Shown: positions 17,876-27,282, numbered from the stretch's first letter. The stretch: DNA of 64,000 nt from Methylobacterium sp. DB0501 (GCF_011043735.1 NZ_JAAKGV010000012.1:124001-188000), one strand, 5' to 3'. Numbers and translations are program-made. The notes: generated by a model not told the origin, from the letters alone.

Positions 17876-19117
17876 ATGGCAGGGCGCATCGTCGTGGTGG
17901 GAGGCGGCTTCGCCGGCCTGTGGGCGGCCGCGGCGGCGGCGCGGACCCGGGACGCCCTCGGGCGCGACGACGTCATCACCCTGGTGGCGCCCGGCCGGTC
18001 CCACATCGTGCGGGTGCGCTGCTACGAGGCCGACCTCGCGCCCCTGCGCGTCCCCTACGACGACGTGCTCGGCCCGATCGGGGTGGCGCATGTCGACGCG
18101 ACGGTCGCGGCGGTCGATCCGGCCGGGTGCCGGGTGGTGCTGCAGCCCGATCCCGTCGGCGCGACGCCCGTCGCCCTCGGCTACGACCGCCTGATCCTGG
18201 CCGCCGGCAGCGCGCTGCGGCGCCCCGACGTGCCTGGCGCCGATTCGGCCCTCGACGTCGACACCCTGGCGGGAGCCCAGCGTCTCGCCGCCCATCTCGA
18301 GCGGCTCGCCCGCGCGGCGGCGGGAAGCCGTCACGCCGGCCGCTGGGAGGCGGTCGTGGTCGGCGGCGGCCTCGTCGGGCTGGAGATCGCCTGCGAGCTG
18401 CCGGCCCGCCTCGCGCGGGCCCGCGACCACGCGGGCGACGCCGGCCCGGTCGGCACGACGCTGGTCGATCCCGCCGCCCAGGCCGGGCAGGCGATGGGCG
18501 CGGCCGGCCCGGCGATCCGGCAGGCCCTGGTGGCGGCCGGCGTTGCGTATCGCGGCGGCGCCGGCGTCGCGGCGATCGACGCGGCCGGCGTCACCCTGTC
18601 AGACGGCACGCGGCTGCCGGCCCTGACGGTCGTGCTCGCCACCGGATTGCGCGCGAGTCCGCTCGCCGGAATGCTCGGCGTTCCGCTCGATCCGCTCGGC
18701 CGGCTGCCGGTCGACGCGTTCCTGCGGGTCGAGGGCGTGCCGGAGGTCTTCGCCGCCGGCGACGTCGCGGCGGCGCGGGCCGACGCCGCCGGCCACGCCA
18801 CCGTGATGTCGTGCCAGCACGCCCGGCCGATGGGCCGGATCGCCGGCCACAACGCCGTCTGCGACCTCGCCGGATGCCGGCAGGACAGCCTGCCCTTCGC
18901 GGCGCCCGACTATGTCACGGTCCTCGATCTCGGTCCCTGGGGCGCCGCCTACACGGCGGGATGGGATCGGGAGCACCTGGTCTCGGTCGGGGCGGCGGCC
19001 AAGGCCGTCAAGCGGACGATCAACGGCAGCCGGATCTACCCGCCCCCCGGCGGCGACCGCGCCGCCATCCTCGCCGCGGCGGCGCCGGTGGTCCAGGCGC
19101 CTCCGGCCCCGGGCTGA
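17876..19117 (+). CDS. NAD(P)/FAD-dependent oxidoreductase (NDH-2-like)
   Basis: The product has 413 residues with two Rossmann motifs: the FAD site IVVVGGGFAGLWAA at the N-terminus and the NAD(P) site VVVGGGLVGLEIACELP near 160-176. LILAAGS and EVFAAGDVAA (near 295) complete the pyridine nucleotide-disulfide oxidoreductase fold. Redox-active cysteines are absent, as in type II NADH dehydrogenase and related quinone or carotenoid-type oxidoreductases. It starts 121 bases from the divergent aidB gene. The exact substrate is unknown. Confidence 0.88.
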   Translation: MAGRIVVVGGGFAGLWAAAAAARTRDALGRDDVITLVAPGRSHIVRVRCYEADLAPLRVPYDDVLGPIGVAHVDATVAAVDPAGCRVVLQPDPVGATPVALGYDRLILAAGSALRRPDVPGADSALDVDTLAGAQRLAAHLERLARAAAGSRHAGRWEAVVVGGGLVGLEIACELPARLARARDHAGDAGPVGTTLVDPAAQAGQAMGAAGPAIRQALVAAGVAYRGGAGVAAIDAAGVTLSDGTRLPALTVVLATGLRASPLAGMLGVPLDPLGRLPVDAFLRVEGVPEVFAAGDVAAARADAAGHATVMSCQHARPMGRIAGHNAVCDLAGCRQDSLPFAAPDYVTVLDLGPWGAAYTAGWDREHLVSVGAAAKAVKRTINGSRIYPPPGGDRAAILAAAAPVVQAPPAPG

Positions 19118-19127
19118 GGGATCCGGC

Positions 19128-19877
19128 TCAACGCCGGGTCGCGTCGATCCGGTCGCGGTCCATGGCCAGGGGCGGGCGGGTGGCCGGCGCCCGCAGCAGC
19201 CGGTCGCGGCTCAGGCCCTTGTGGACGTGGACCATCAGGGCGATGCCGAAGAGCGGCGTGATCAGGTTGACGACCGGCACCAGCATCAGCCCGGCGAGGA
19301 GCGCGCCGGCGAGCATCACGGTGGCGGTGTGGTGGCGCCGCATGGCGCCGGCCTCGGGCAGCGGCCGGAACCGGGCGGCGGCGAGCTCGAAATACTCGCG
19401 GCCGAGCAGGTAGGTGTTGGCGAGGAAGAACGCCGCGACGTTGATGCCCGGGACCAGCAGCAGCGCCAGCGCCGCGAGGTTCACGGCGAGCGCGAGTGCT
19501 GCGAAGCGCAGGGTATAGAGCATCGCCTGCCCGAGCGGCATCGCCCGGCCCGGCACCTCGTCCGGGAAATCGGTGCGCTCGACGATCGCCGCGGCGTCGT
19601 CGAGGAAGTAGCCCGCCACCAGGATCGAGACCGGCGGCAGGATGTAGGCGAGCCCGACGAACAGCCCGGCTCCGGCGAGGAAAGACGCCACCGCGTTGAC
19701 CATCGCGTAGTCGGTCGAGATCGGGTGCGCGGCGATCAGCGCCGCGATCGCCTTGGTGAGGCCGAACCACACCAGCACCAGCAGCCCGACCGTGAGGCCG
19801 AGCGACTTCCACAGGATCTGGCGCAGCGGCGGGGAAAAGACCTGCCGCAGGGCCGCGAAGGCGGAATTGATCAGCAT
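19128..19877 (-). CDS. EI24/CysZ-family membrane protein
   Basis: The product has 249 residues with four or more membrane helices. The conserved YILPPVSILVAGYFLDDAAAIVE, LVPGINVAAFFLANTYLLGREYFE and LVPVVNLITPLFG segments match the EI24/CysZ family. E. coli CysZ takes up sulfate, so sulfate transport is possible, but alphaproteobacterial members are untested as far as can be told here. The start is set at ATG 19877 before MLINSAFAALRQ. Its 3' end meets the oxidoreductase gene with only 10 bases between. Confidence 0.85.
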   Translation of the reverse strand: MLINSAFAALRQVFSPPLRQILWKSLGLTVGLLVLVWFGLTKAIAALIAAHPISTDYAMVNAVASFLAGAGLFVGLAYILPPVSILVAGYFLDDAAAIVERTDFPDEVPGRAMPLGQAMLYTLRFAALALAVNLAALALLLVPGINVAAFFLANTYLLGREYFELAAARFRPLPEAGAMRRHHTATVMLAGALLAGLMLVPVVNLITPLFGIALMVHVHKGLSRDRLLRAPATRPPLAMDRDRIDATRR

Positions 19878-20009
19878 CGGGACCTCGGGCGTGAACTCGC
19901 CGCCGCACACTTGATGTCGAACGCCCTCGCCGTCCAGGGGCGAACCGCGCCGCGCTTCGCGGGTTGAGGCTGCACCAAACGTCGCGTGCGTCACAAGGAG
20001 GTTCGACCG

Positions 20010-20399
20010 ATGGACATCGCCGTTGAGAAGGTCAGTGAGTTCATCCTGCGGGCCCGGGCCCTCGACGTGAAGGAGGGCTTGAGCGATCCCGATTCCGGCT
20101 CGAACCCGATCGACGACGGCGCCCGGGACGTGCTGGTCGACGGCACCGACGACGCGACCGAGGAGGAGCTGCGCGAGATGATCGCCGGCCTCAACGACGA
20201 CGAGCGCGCCGAACTGGTGGCGATCCTGTTCGTCGGCCGCGGCGACATGGAGCCGGAGGAATTCCCCGACGCGGTCCGCCTCGCCCGCGAGCGCGAGGCC
20301 GCCGGCACCCGCACCGCCGATTACCTGCTCGGGATCCCCAATGTCGGCGACCTGCTCGACGAGGGTCTGGCGGCGTTGGGGCTGAACTCCGAGGTGTAG
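20010..20399 (+). CDS. DUF3775 protein
   Basis: The product has 129 residues and is acidic. A strong ribosome binding site, AAGGAGG (19995-20001), sits 8 bases before ATG 20010, which decides the start over the upstream in-frame ATG at 19986. The sequence DDATEEELREMIAGLNDDERAELVAILFVGRG, read in parts, matches the DUF3775 family of unknown function common in Rhizobiales. There is no signal or membrane segment. It stands alone, divergent from the CysZ-like gene. Confidence 0.85.
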   Translation: MDIAVEKVSEFILRARALDVKEGLSDPDSGSNPIDDGARDVLVDGTDDATEEELREMIAGLNDDERAELVAILFVGRGDMEPEEFPDAVRLAREREAAGTRTADYLLGIPNVGDLLDEGLAALGLNSEV

Positions 20400-20438
20400 G
20401 CCCGTTCGGCCTGCCCTGGCGGTTCCGACGTCCACGAT

Positions 20439-20474
20439 GTCATCCCGGGTTCCGCTGCGCGGTCCCGGGATGAC
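20439..20474. repeat. Extragenic palindrome at convergent junction (REP-like / terminator)
   Basis: GTCATCCCGGG (20439-20449) and CCCGGGATGAC (20464-20474) are perfect 11-bp arms; inside, CCGC-TGC-GCGG (20452-20462) forms a second stem. It lies between the convergent DUF3775 and NRPS genes. The GTCATCCCGGG arm resembles hairpin repeats dispersed in alphaproteobacterial genomes. No U-tract follows. Confidence 0.6.
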
Positions 20475-20536
20475 GAGGAGGGTGGAAAAACCATCGGAGC
20501 GAGACGCGCGCCGACGGCCTTGTCACGGGCTGTCCG

Positions 20537-23500
20537 TCACTCCGCCGCCAGCGCCTGATGCACCACCGGCACCGCCGGCGCGCCCTCCCAGCGGGAATTG
20601 GCCGGAATGGTCTCGCCCTTCATCACGATGGTGAGCGGGCGTAGCTGGGCGTAGTCGCCAACCTTGGTGTCGTAGAGCACCGTCGCGAAGGCGCCGACGC
20701 TGACGCCGCGGCCGACCTCGATCCGGCCGACCTTCATCACCCGGTCCTCGTACAGGTGGGTCTGGAGCGCCGACATCCGGTTGACCGAGGCGAAGTCGCC
20801 GATGGTGACGCAGTCGAATTCGGTGATGTCGGTGGCGAGCATGCACACGCCCTCGCCGGTGCGGGTGCCGAAGAGGCGCAACACCCAGGGCAGGAACGGC
20901 GTGCCCATCAGGTGCTCGAGCAGCACCTTGCCGGCCAGGCCCCAGTACATCACCGCGACGGCCTCGGTGCGCATCGCCCACCACGACCACATCGGGTGCA
21001 TGCCGGGCTCGTAGCGGCCCATCAGCAGCCACTTGACGGCGATCACCACCAGGGTCTGCAGCACCGCGATCACCACGCTGGTGGCGACGAAGCTGACCGC
21101 GAGGCCGCCCCAGTCGCCGGCCAGGATCGCCGGGTAGAACACGAAATCGATCGCCAGGATGGCGAAGGTGATGAACAGCATCGGCGAGAACGAGGAGGTG
21201 AACGCCTCGAACACGCCGCGGCGGACCCGCGGCCAGATCCCGGGCTCGAAGGTCTGGGCCTGACCGAGATCGACCTTCTGGCGGGACGGCAGCTTGATCG
21301 GCGGCGAGCCGAACCAGGTCTCGCCCGGCGCCATGCGGTCGTTGGCCGGCGGCTTCGACTTGATGCCGATCAGCACGTCGTCCGGGATGATCGCGCCCGG
21401 CGGCACCACCGCGTCGTTTCCGACGAAGACCCGGGCACCGGTACGGACGGGCGCCAGCTCCATCACGCCGCGGCGTACCTCCTCCTCGCCGTAGACCACT
21501 TCGTCGGCGATGAAGTTGCGCGGTCCCACCTCCGCGAGGTCGTAGCGGCCCGCGAGGTTGGTCGAGATCTCGGCGCCCTGGCCCATCCCGGCACCCATCA
21601 GCCGGTACCAGGCCCTCATGTAGACCGTGGCGAAGAGCGAGGAGAGGGTCTCCAGCGTCACCTCGGCGGCGAGCGCCACCGCCCATTTGCGCAGGTAGGT
21701 GCCGCTATGGATCGAATAGCTGCCCTCGCGCAGGCGCGGCAGCACCAGCCAGCGGATGCCGGCGATCAGCCCGACCGTGCCGGCGGTCATCAGCATCGCC
21801 GTCGGCCAGGTCAGGAGCGGCAGGTAGACGTGGTAATCCACGTCGGTCATCGTCGCGAGCGAATCGCTGATCTGGTCGAAGATGTAGAAGGCCGGGAAGA
21901 TCGGCAGAAGGCCGACCGCCGGGATCGCCGCCAGCAGCACCGCGTAGATCACGAAGAACACGGCCCGCCGCCGGGGCGAGGCCTCCGGCGCCGGCTGCAG
22001 GTGCGAGACGTCGACCATGCCGACCTTGCGCCCGGGCGAGCCGTCCCAGGCCTCGGCCCGGCCGACCCGCGTGCCGGAGGGCACCGTGGTCAGGTCGGCG
22101 AGCTCCGCATGGTCCTCGATCCTCGTGTCGTAGCCGACGACGCAGGAGGTCCCGATGGCGACGTCGTCGCCGATCGAGACCCGGCCGATGACCAGCTCGT
22201 TGCCGACCACCTCGGCATTGGCCAGCGTCAGCCGGCCGCCGAGGGAGGCGCCGCGGCCGATGCTGACGAGGTCCGGAGCGCCGATCTCGATGTCGGAGAT
22301 CAGCGCGTCCTCGCCGACCTTGGCGCCGAGCAGCCGCAGGTAGATGCGGATCATCGGCGAGCCCTGGAGCCACTTGACGTGGACGAGCGGCGTCAGGCGC
22401 TGGGTCAGCCACCAGCGGAAATAGTAGGTGCCCCACAGGGGATAGCGCCCGGGCCGGGTGCGCCCGAGGACCAGCCACTTCATGGCGATGGCGATGAGCG
22501 CGGTGGCGGCGTTGAGCCCGATATAGACGAGCAGGAGCACCGCCATCTCGGCGAAAAAGCCCAGCTCGCCGCCGGTGATCAGCAGGTAGGTGACGAAGAT
22601 GCCGAGCCACTGCGCGGTGGCGAGCGCGATGATGAAGGGCAGCACGAGGGCCTGCGCCAATCCGCACAGGAAGCGCCGGCGGAGCGGCGGCGGCTCGAAG
22701 GAGAGGTCGTGGATCGCGGCGGCCGCCCCCGCGCCGCCGGTCCGCTCGATCAAGGCCGCGGCCATCGCCCGGAGCGTGCGGCCGTTATAGACGTCCTGGA
22801 GGGTGATGCCGGCGAGCGCCGGCACCTCGCGCACCGCCGAGACGAAGCGGGCGGCGAGCAGCGAGTGGCCGCCGAGATCGCCGAAGAAATCGGCCTCGAA
22901 CGGGATCGGCTGGTTGCCGAACACCTTGTGGGCCGCGGCGAGCAGGGCTTCCTCGGTCTCGTCGCGCGGCTCCTCCTGCTCGCCCGAGGTCTCGACCACC
23001 GCGAGGGCTACGGCGCGCAGGGCCTTGCGGTCGACCTTGCCGGAGGCGGCGAGGACGGGGAGGCTCTCCACCACCTCGAAATGCGCCGGGATCATGTAGG
23101 GCGGCATCGTCTCGGCGAGCGCGGCGCGCAGGCGCCCGCGATCGAATTCCGCGCCCCGCTCGGGGACCGCGAAGGCCACCAGCCGGTCGACGCCGTCATC
23201 CTGGCGCAGGACCACCGCCGCCGAGGCGATGCCGGGTTGCACCCGGATCCGGGATTCGATCTCGCCCAGCTCGACCCGGAAGCCGCGAACCTTCACCTGG
23301 TCGTCGATGCGGCCGTGGAACACGATGCGGCCGGCGTGATCGAGCGAGACCGCGTCGCCGGAGCGGTAGAGCACCGGGTCCGAGCCGTCGCCGCCATAGG
23401 GGTTGGCGACGAACTTCTCGGCCGTCAGCTCCGGCCGGGCGAGGTAGCCCTTGGCCACGCCCGGCCCGCCGATCAGGAGTTCGCCCTGCATGCCGGGACC

Positions 23501-24622
23501 GACGAGGTTCAGCGCCTCGTCGGCGATGTAGGCGGTGTAATTGGCGATCGGCCCGCCGATCGTGACCGGATCGCCCGGCTTCATCTCGGCGGCGGTCGCC
23601 ACCACGGTCGCCTCGGTCGGCCCGTAGGTGTTGAACAGCTTTCGCGACGGTGTCGCCCAGCGGGTGATCAGCGGCTCGGGCAGGGCCTCGCCGCCGAGCA
23701 GGATCAGCCGCAGGCGCGGCACGTCCTTGGTCATCAGCCCGAGCAAGGTCGGCACCGTGTCGAGGACCGTGATACCGGCCTCGGTCAGGATGTCGGGCAG
23801 GGCCTCGGCGTCGCCCATCTGGGCCGGGCTCGCCACGAACAGGGTCGCGCCAGCGAGATACGGGACCCAGATCTCCTCCATCGAGAGATCGAAGGCCACC
23901 GAGGCGCCCTGGAACACCACGTCGTCGCCGGTCACACCGTAGAGGTCGTTGGCCGAGCGCAGGAAGTGGCAGATGTTGCGGTGGCTGATGACGATGCCCT
24001 TCGGCACGCCGGTCGAGCCCGAGGTGTAGATCAGGTAGGCCGGGTGCTCCGGCGTCAGGCCGGCGGCGCGCAGGTCGGGCGCCGGGCCGTTCGCCGCGCT
24101 CGCGATCTCGTCGGGGGTCAGGGCCGGGCAGGTACCCGTCGGCGCCTTGTCCTTGAGGGCGCCCGAGACGACCAGCGCCTTGGCGTCGGCATCCTTCAGG
24201 CAGACGGCGACCCGGTCCGAGGGCGCCTCGGCGTCGAAGGGCAGCCAGGCGGCGCCGGCCTTGGTGATGCCGATCTGCGCCACCAGCAGGTCGGGCGAGC
24301 GCGCCATCCACAGGCCCACGACGTCGCCGGGCTTCACGCCCCGCGCCGCCAGCCCCGCGGCGATCGCGTCGGAGCGCCGGTCGACCGCAGCGTAGGACAG
24401 GCGAGAGCGCGAGGCCGAATCGCCGCCGCTCGCCGCGTCGACGAGCGCGGTATGGTCCGGCCGGCTCCGCGCCGTCTCGCGAAAGATCTCGGCCAGCACC
24501 TCGTCGCGGATGAGATCCGGCCGCACGGGGCCGCGCAGCACCGCCGCTCCCGCGGGCGGCAGGGCCGTCTGGCTCCCCGCGTGGCTCGACGGGCGGACGG
24601 TCCCGGCGGTGTGGTTCATCAA
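20537..24622 (-). CDS. Membrane non-ribosomal peptide synthetase, Pls/PosA (polylysine synthetase-like) family
   Basis: The product has 1361 residues. An adenylation domain (about 30-540) carries YTSGSTGVPKG (~200), GPTEAT (~334), YRSGD (~418), the DDQVKVRGFRVELGEIE core (~440) and KVDRKAL (~530). A carrier domain follows with GGHSLLAARF (Ser ~583). The C-terminal half alternates about six membrane helices with three left-handed beta-helix hexapeptide regions (about 765-850, 1035-1095 and 1265-1340). This is the architecture of Streptomyces Pls (epsilon-poly-L-lysine synthetase) and the NRPS terminal-domain family. Asp235 (GrsA numbering), which binds the alpha-amino group, is present in FDLSMEE, so an amino acid substrate is likely. 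The product is unknown. It needs a phosphopantetheinyl transferase, and none is in the window. Confidence 0.93.
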   Translation of the reverse strand: MMNHTAGTVRPSSHAGSQTALPPAGAAVLRGPVRPDLIRDEVLAEIFRETARSRPDHTALVDAASGGDSASRSRLSYAAVDRRSDAIAAGLAARGVKPGDVVGLWMARSPDLLVAQIGITKAGAAWLPFDAEAPSDRVAVCLKDADAKALVVSGALKDKAPTGTCPALTPDEIASAANGPAPDLRAAGLTPEHPAYLIYTSGSTGVPKGIVISHRNICHFLRSANDLYGVTGDDVVFQGASVAFDLSMEEIWVPYLAGATLFVASPAQMGDAEALPDILTEAGITVLDTVPTLLGLMTKDVPRLRLILLGGEALPEPLITRWATPSRKLFNTYGPTEATVVATAAEMKPGDPVTIGGPIANYTAYIADEALNLVGPGMQGELLIGGPGVAKGYLARPELTAEKFVANPYGGDGSDPVLYRSGDAVSLDHAGRIVFHGRIDDQVKVRGFRVELGEIESRIRVQPGIASAAVVLRQDDGVDRLVAFAVPERGAEFDRGRLRAALAETMPPYMIPAHFEVVESLPVLAASGKVDRKALRAVALAVVETSGEQEEPRDETEEALLAAAHKVFGNQPIPFEADFFGDLGGHSLLAARFVSAVREVPALAGITLQDVYNGRTLRAMAAALIERTGGAGAAAAIHDLSFEPPPLRRRFLCGLAQALVLPFIIALATAQWLGIFVTYLLITGGELGFFAEMAVLLLVYIGLNAATALIAIAMKWLVLGRTRPGRYPLWGTYYFRWWLTQRLTPLVHVKWLQGSPMIRIYLRLLGAKVGEDALISDIEIGAPDLVSIGRGASLGGRLTLANAEVVGNELVIGRVSIGDDVAIGTSCVVGYDTRIEDHAELADLTTVPSGTRVGRAEAWDGSPGRKVGMVDVSHLQPAPEASPRRRAVFFVIYAVLLAAIPAVGLLPIFPAFYIFDQISDSLATMTDVDYHVYLPLLTWPTAMLMTAGTVGLIAGIRWLVLPRLREGSYSIHSGTYLRKWAVALAAEVTLETLSSLFATVYMRAWYRLMGAGMGQGAEISTNLAGRYDLAEVGPRNFIADEVVYGEEEVRRGVMELAPVRTGARVFVGNDAVVPPGAIIPDDVLIGIKSKPPANDRMAPGETWFGSPPIKLPSRQKVDLGQAQTFEPGIWPRVRRGVFEAFTSSFSPMLFITFAILAIDFVFYPAILAGDWGGLAVSFVATSVVIAVLQTLVVIAVKWLLMGRYEPGMHPMWSWWAMRTEAVAVMYWGLAGKVLLEHLMGTPFLPWVLRLFGTRTGEGVCMLATDITEFDCVTIGDFASVNRMSALQTHLYEDRVMKVGRIEVGRGVSVGAFATVLYDTKVGDYAQLRPLTIVMKGETIPANSRWEGAPAVPVVHQALAAE

Positions 24623-24796
24623 GCGACTCCGCTGGCCCGGGCGGGCCCTTGAACGCGTGGGCGCCGGCCCGACGCCGGCATCACCGGATATCCGGCGCGG
24701 ATCTGTCCCGCTCGCCGAGAAGGGCGCGGGCGGGCAGGCGGGAGGTGGACGAGAACCGGGGCCGGTTCAAGGCACGGCCGGCGACAAAACGCGACG

Positions 24797-25390
24797 TCAG
24801 ACCCAGCGCCGCGTGCCGCCCTCGAGCACAAGGATCCGGCCCTGCAGGATCTCGAGATGGGGTGCGTCCTCGGTCTTCGCCGCTCCCAGCGTCACCATGA
24901 CGGCGCGGGCGACGCCGCCATGGGCGACGATCACCGTCGGCCGGTCGAGGGCGTCGAGGAGCGGGCGCACCCGCTCGGCCACCATGGCGTAGCTCTCCGC
25001 GCCCTCGCCCGGCGGGCAGAAGCCCCAGCGGTCGCGGTCGCGGACCTGCGACCGGGCGGGGTCGGCGCGGCGCACCTCCTTCCAGGTCAGGCCCTCCCAG
25101 GCGCCGAAGCCGATCTCGCGCAGGCGCGGATCGAGCGCGTAGCCGGCGGGATCGAGGCCGAGCGCGCCGCGCAGGCCCTCCATCGTATGCCGGGTGCGCT
25201 CCATCGGGCTCGCCAGGTAGGGCAGGTCGCCGACGCCGCTGCCGATGAGGCCGCGCAGCCGCTCGCCGGCCTCGGCGGCCTGGCCGCGGCCCTTGGCGTT
25301 GAGGGGCGTGTCGCGCTGGCCTTGCAGGCGGCCTTCGGCGTTCCAGTCGGTCTCGCCGTGGCGCACGAAGTAGATCGGCGGCCGGGTCAC
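24797..25390 (-). CDS. Histidine phosphatase / phosphoglycerate mutase family protein
   Basis: The product has 197 residues and starts at GTG 25390, just before RPPIYFVRHGETDWN. The catalytic RHG motif is at residues 9-11, a second conserved Arg is in MERTRHT, and VIVAHGG carries the second catalytic His. The FGAWEGLTWKEV segment is typical of cofactor-dependent PGM-like phosphatases. Glycolytic mutase or a broad-specificity phosphatase cannot be separated from sequence; the short length favours phosphatase. The frame continues to 25588 but would overlap the divergent ppk2 gene. Confidence 0.88.
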   Translation of the reverse strand: MTRPPIYFVRHGETDWNAEGRLQGQRDTPLNAKGRGQAAEAGERLRGLIGSGVGDLPYLASPMERTRHTMEGLRGALGLDPAGYALDPRLREIGFGAWEGLTWKEVRRADPARSQVRDRDRWGFCPPGEGAESYAMVAERVRPLLDALDRPTVIVAHGGVARAVMVTLGAAKTEDAPHLEILQGRILVLEGGTRRWV

Positions 25391-25485
25391 AGGCCCGGTC
25401 CCTCGGAACGGCCGCGCTTGCCCGCCGTTGTTCTCGTCACCATCCGTCGCACGCCGCTGTCCCTGCCGGAGCCCCCAATCTCCCG

Positions 25486-26439
25486 ATGTCGAAGAAGAAC
25501 CCGAAACACAAGCCGGTTTCGCTTCCCGGCCGTCCGCGGCCCTCGTCCGCGGCCTGGGCCAGCGAGGCCGGATCGCTGGCCCAGGCAAGTCCGGGCTTCC
25601 TCGCCGAACACGGCGCGACCGTCCCGGTGCCGCCGCCGGGCGTGATCCAGTGCCGGCCCGAGACGCCGTGCCGCCTCGACGAGATCGATCCGGACGCGCC
25701 GGGCTCCTCCGACGGCAAGATGGCGGCGGAAGACGAGCTGGCGCAGGTGCGGGCCCGGATCCAGGCGCTGCAGGAACGGCTCTACGCCGAGCGCAAGCGC
25801 AGCCTGCTGGTGGTGCTCCAGGCGATCGATACCGGCGGCAAGGACGGCACCATCCGGCACGTCTTCGAGGGGGTGAATCCGCAAGGGTGTCAGGTCTCGT
25901 CGTTCAAGACGCCGAGCGCCGAGGAACTCGACCACGATTTTCTGTGGCGCTACCACCGGGAGGCCCCGGCCCGCGGCATGATCGGGGTGTTCAACCGCAG
26001 CCATTACGAGGACGTGCTGATCGTCCGGGTCAAGCAACTGGTGCCGGAGTCGGTGTGGCGGCCGCGCTACGACCTCATCAACGACTTCGAGCGCCTGCTC
26101 ACTCTCTCGGGCACCACGGTGCTCAAGATCTTCCTGCACATCTCGAAGGCCGAGCAGAAGGAGCGGCTCGAGAGCCGGCTGACCGACCCGACCAAGAACT
26201 GGAAGTTCGACCCCGCCGACCTCGTCGAGCGGGAGGCTTGGCACTCCTACCAGGCGGCGTTCCAGGACGCCCTGACGCTCTGCGGCACGCGGCTCGCGCC
26301 CTGGCACGTGGTCCCGGCGAACCGGAAGTGGTTCCGCAACCTCGCGGTGGCACGGCTCGTCGCCGACACGCTCGAGGCGATGGACCCGCAATTTCCGGAG
26401 CCGAAGGCGGACCTGAGCGGGATCACGGTGCCGGATTGA
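25486..26439 (+). CDS. ppk2: Polyphosphate kinase 2 family phosphotransferase
   Basis: The product has 317 residues. A Walker A-like IDTGGKDGT lies near residue 114, the lid/Walker B region includes FNRSHYEDVLIVRV near 169, and the PPK2 core TVLKIFLHISKAEQKERL follows. The C-terminal WHVVPANRKWFRNL is the family hallmark. PPK2 enzymes move phosphate between polyphosphate and nucleotides; the layout looks like the polyP:nucleotide phosphotransferase subgroup (PPK2 class III or similar). The N-terminal 30 residues are basic and low-complexity. It is divergent from the histidine phosphatase gene. Confidence 0.93.
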   Translation: MSKKNPKHKPVSLPGRPRPSSAAWASEAGSLAQASPGFLAEHGATVPVPPPGVIQCRPETPCRLDEIDPDAPGSSDGKMAAEDELAQVRARIQALQERLYAERKRSLLVVLQAIDTGGKDGTIRHVFEGVNPQGCQVSSFKTPSAEELDHDFLWRYHREAPARGMIGVFNRSHYEDVLIVRVKQLVPESVWRPRYDLINDFERLLTLSGTTVLKIFLHISKAEQKERLESRLTDPTKNWKFDPADLVEREAWHSYQAAFQDALTLCGTRLAPWHVVPANRKWFRNLAVARLVADTLEAMDPQFPEPKADLSGITVPD

Positions 26440-26469
26440 CGGGATCGACCGGCCGCATCGGAACCCTCG

Positions 26470-26506
26470 TCCCACCCGCACCCTCGTCCTGAGGGTGCGG
26501 GTGGGA
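26470..26506. terminator. 16-bp perfect hairpin between convergent ppk2 and hydrolase genes
   Basis: Arms TCCCACCCGCACCCTC (26470-26485) and its exact complement (26491-26506) flank a 5-base loop, GTCCT. The hairpin is centred in the 114-bp gap between two convergent genes and could terminate both. There is no U-tract on either side. Confidence 0.6.
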
Positions 26507-26553
26507 GGTACTCATGAACCCGCGGACCGGCTCGGCCCGCGGATGTGCGTTCC

Positions 26554-27210
26554 TCACGCCGCCTCGTCGCGCTTGCCCAGCCGCTTGTCGAGGTAGGTGT
26601 CGACCGTCTGGGTCAGCTCGTCGACCTTGCCGTCGAAGAAGTGGTTGGCGCCCTCGACGATCTGGTGCTCGATGATGACGCCCTTCTGGGTCTTCACCTT
26701 CTCGATCACCGGCATCACCTCGCGGGCCGGCGCGACCCGGTCCTCGGAGCCGTGCACGAACAGGCCGGAGGACGGGCAGGGGGCGAGGAAGCTGAAATCG
26801 TAGCGGTTGGCCATCGCGGCGATCGAGATGAAGCCCTCGATCTCCGGGCGGCGCATCAGCAGCTGCATGCCGATCCAGGAGCCGAACGACACGCCGGCGA
26901 TCCAGCACGCCCGCGCTTCGGGGTTGACCGCCTGAACCCAGTCGAGGGCGGCGGCGGCGTCCGACAGCTCGCCGACGCCGTGGTCGAACGAGCCCTGGCT
27001 GCGGCCGACGCCGCGGAAGTTGAAGCGCAACGCCGCGAAACCGCGATTCGCGAACGTATAGAACAGGTTGTAGACGATCTGGTTGTTCATCGTGCCGCCG
27101 AATTGCGGGTGCGGATGCAGCACGATGGCGATCGGAGCACCCTTCTGCTTCGGCGCCTGGTAGCGCCCCTCCAGCCGACCGGCGGGACCGGCGAAGATGA
27201 CCTCGGGCAT
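26554..27210 (-). CDS. Alpha/beta hydrolase
   Basis: The product has 218 residues. The nucleophile elbow GVSFGSW is near residue 107, the oxyanion region HPHPQFGGTMNN near 32, an acid candidate is in HGSEDRVAP, and the catalytic His in EGANHFFDG. It belongs to the dienelactone hydrolase-like/YheT-like small hydrolases; the substrate is unknown. It is divergent from the suf operon and shares the 255-bp regulatory gap with it. Confidence 0.9.
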   Translation of the reverse strand: MPEVIFAGPAGRLEGRYQAPKQKGAPIAIVLHPHPQFGGTMNNQIVYNLFYTFANRGFAALRFNFRGVGRSQGSFDHGVGELSDAAAALDWVQAVNPEARACWIAGVSFGSWIGMQLLMRRPEIEGFISIAAMANRYDFSFLAPCPSSGLFVHGSEDRVAPAREVMPVIEKVKTQKGVIIEHQIVEGANHFFDGKVDELTQTVDTYLDKRLGKRDEAA

Positions 27211-27282
27211 GAACGACCTCTTTCCGGCTTCAACGGTCCGTGAGTGCGGCGATGGCGCGGGTGGGGAGACCTGGTCCGCAGC

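Noticed and set aside
20756..24652. 1298-residue open frame on the plus strand
   Set aside because: It is antisense to the NRPS gene, whose adenylation and carrier motifs are unmistakable. The antisense translation is low-complexity (Asp/His/Arg/Gly/Ala) and arises from GC-rich codon bias.
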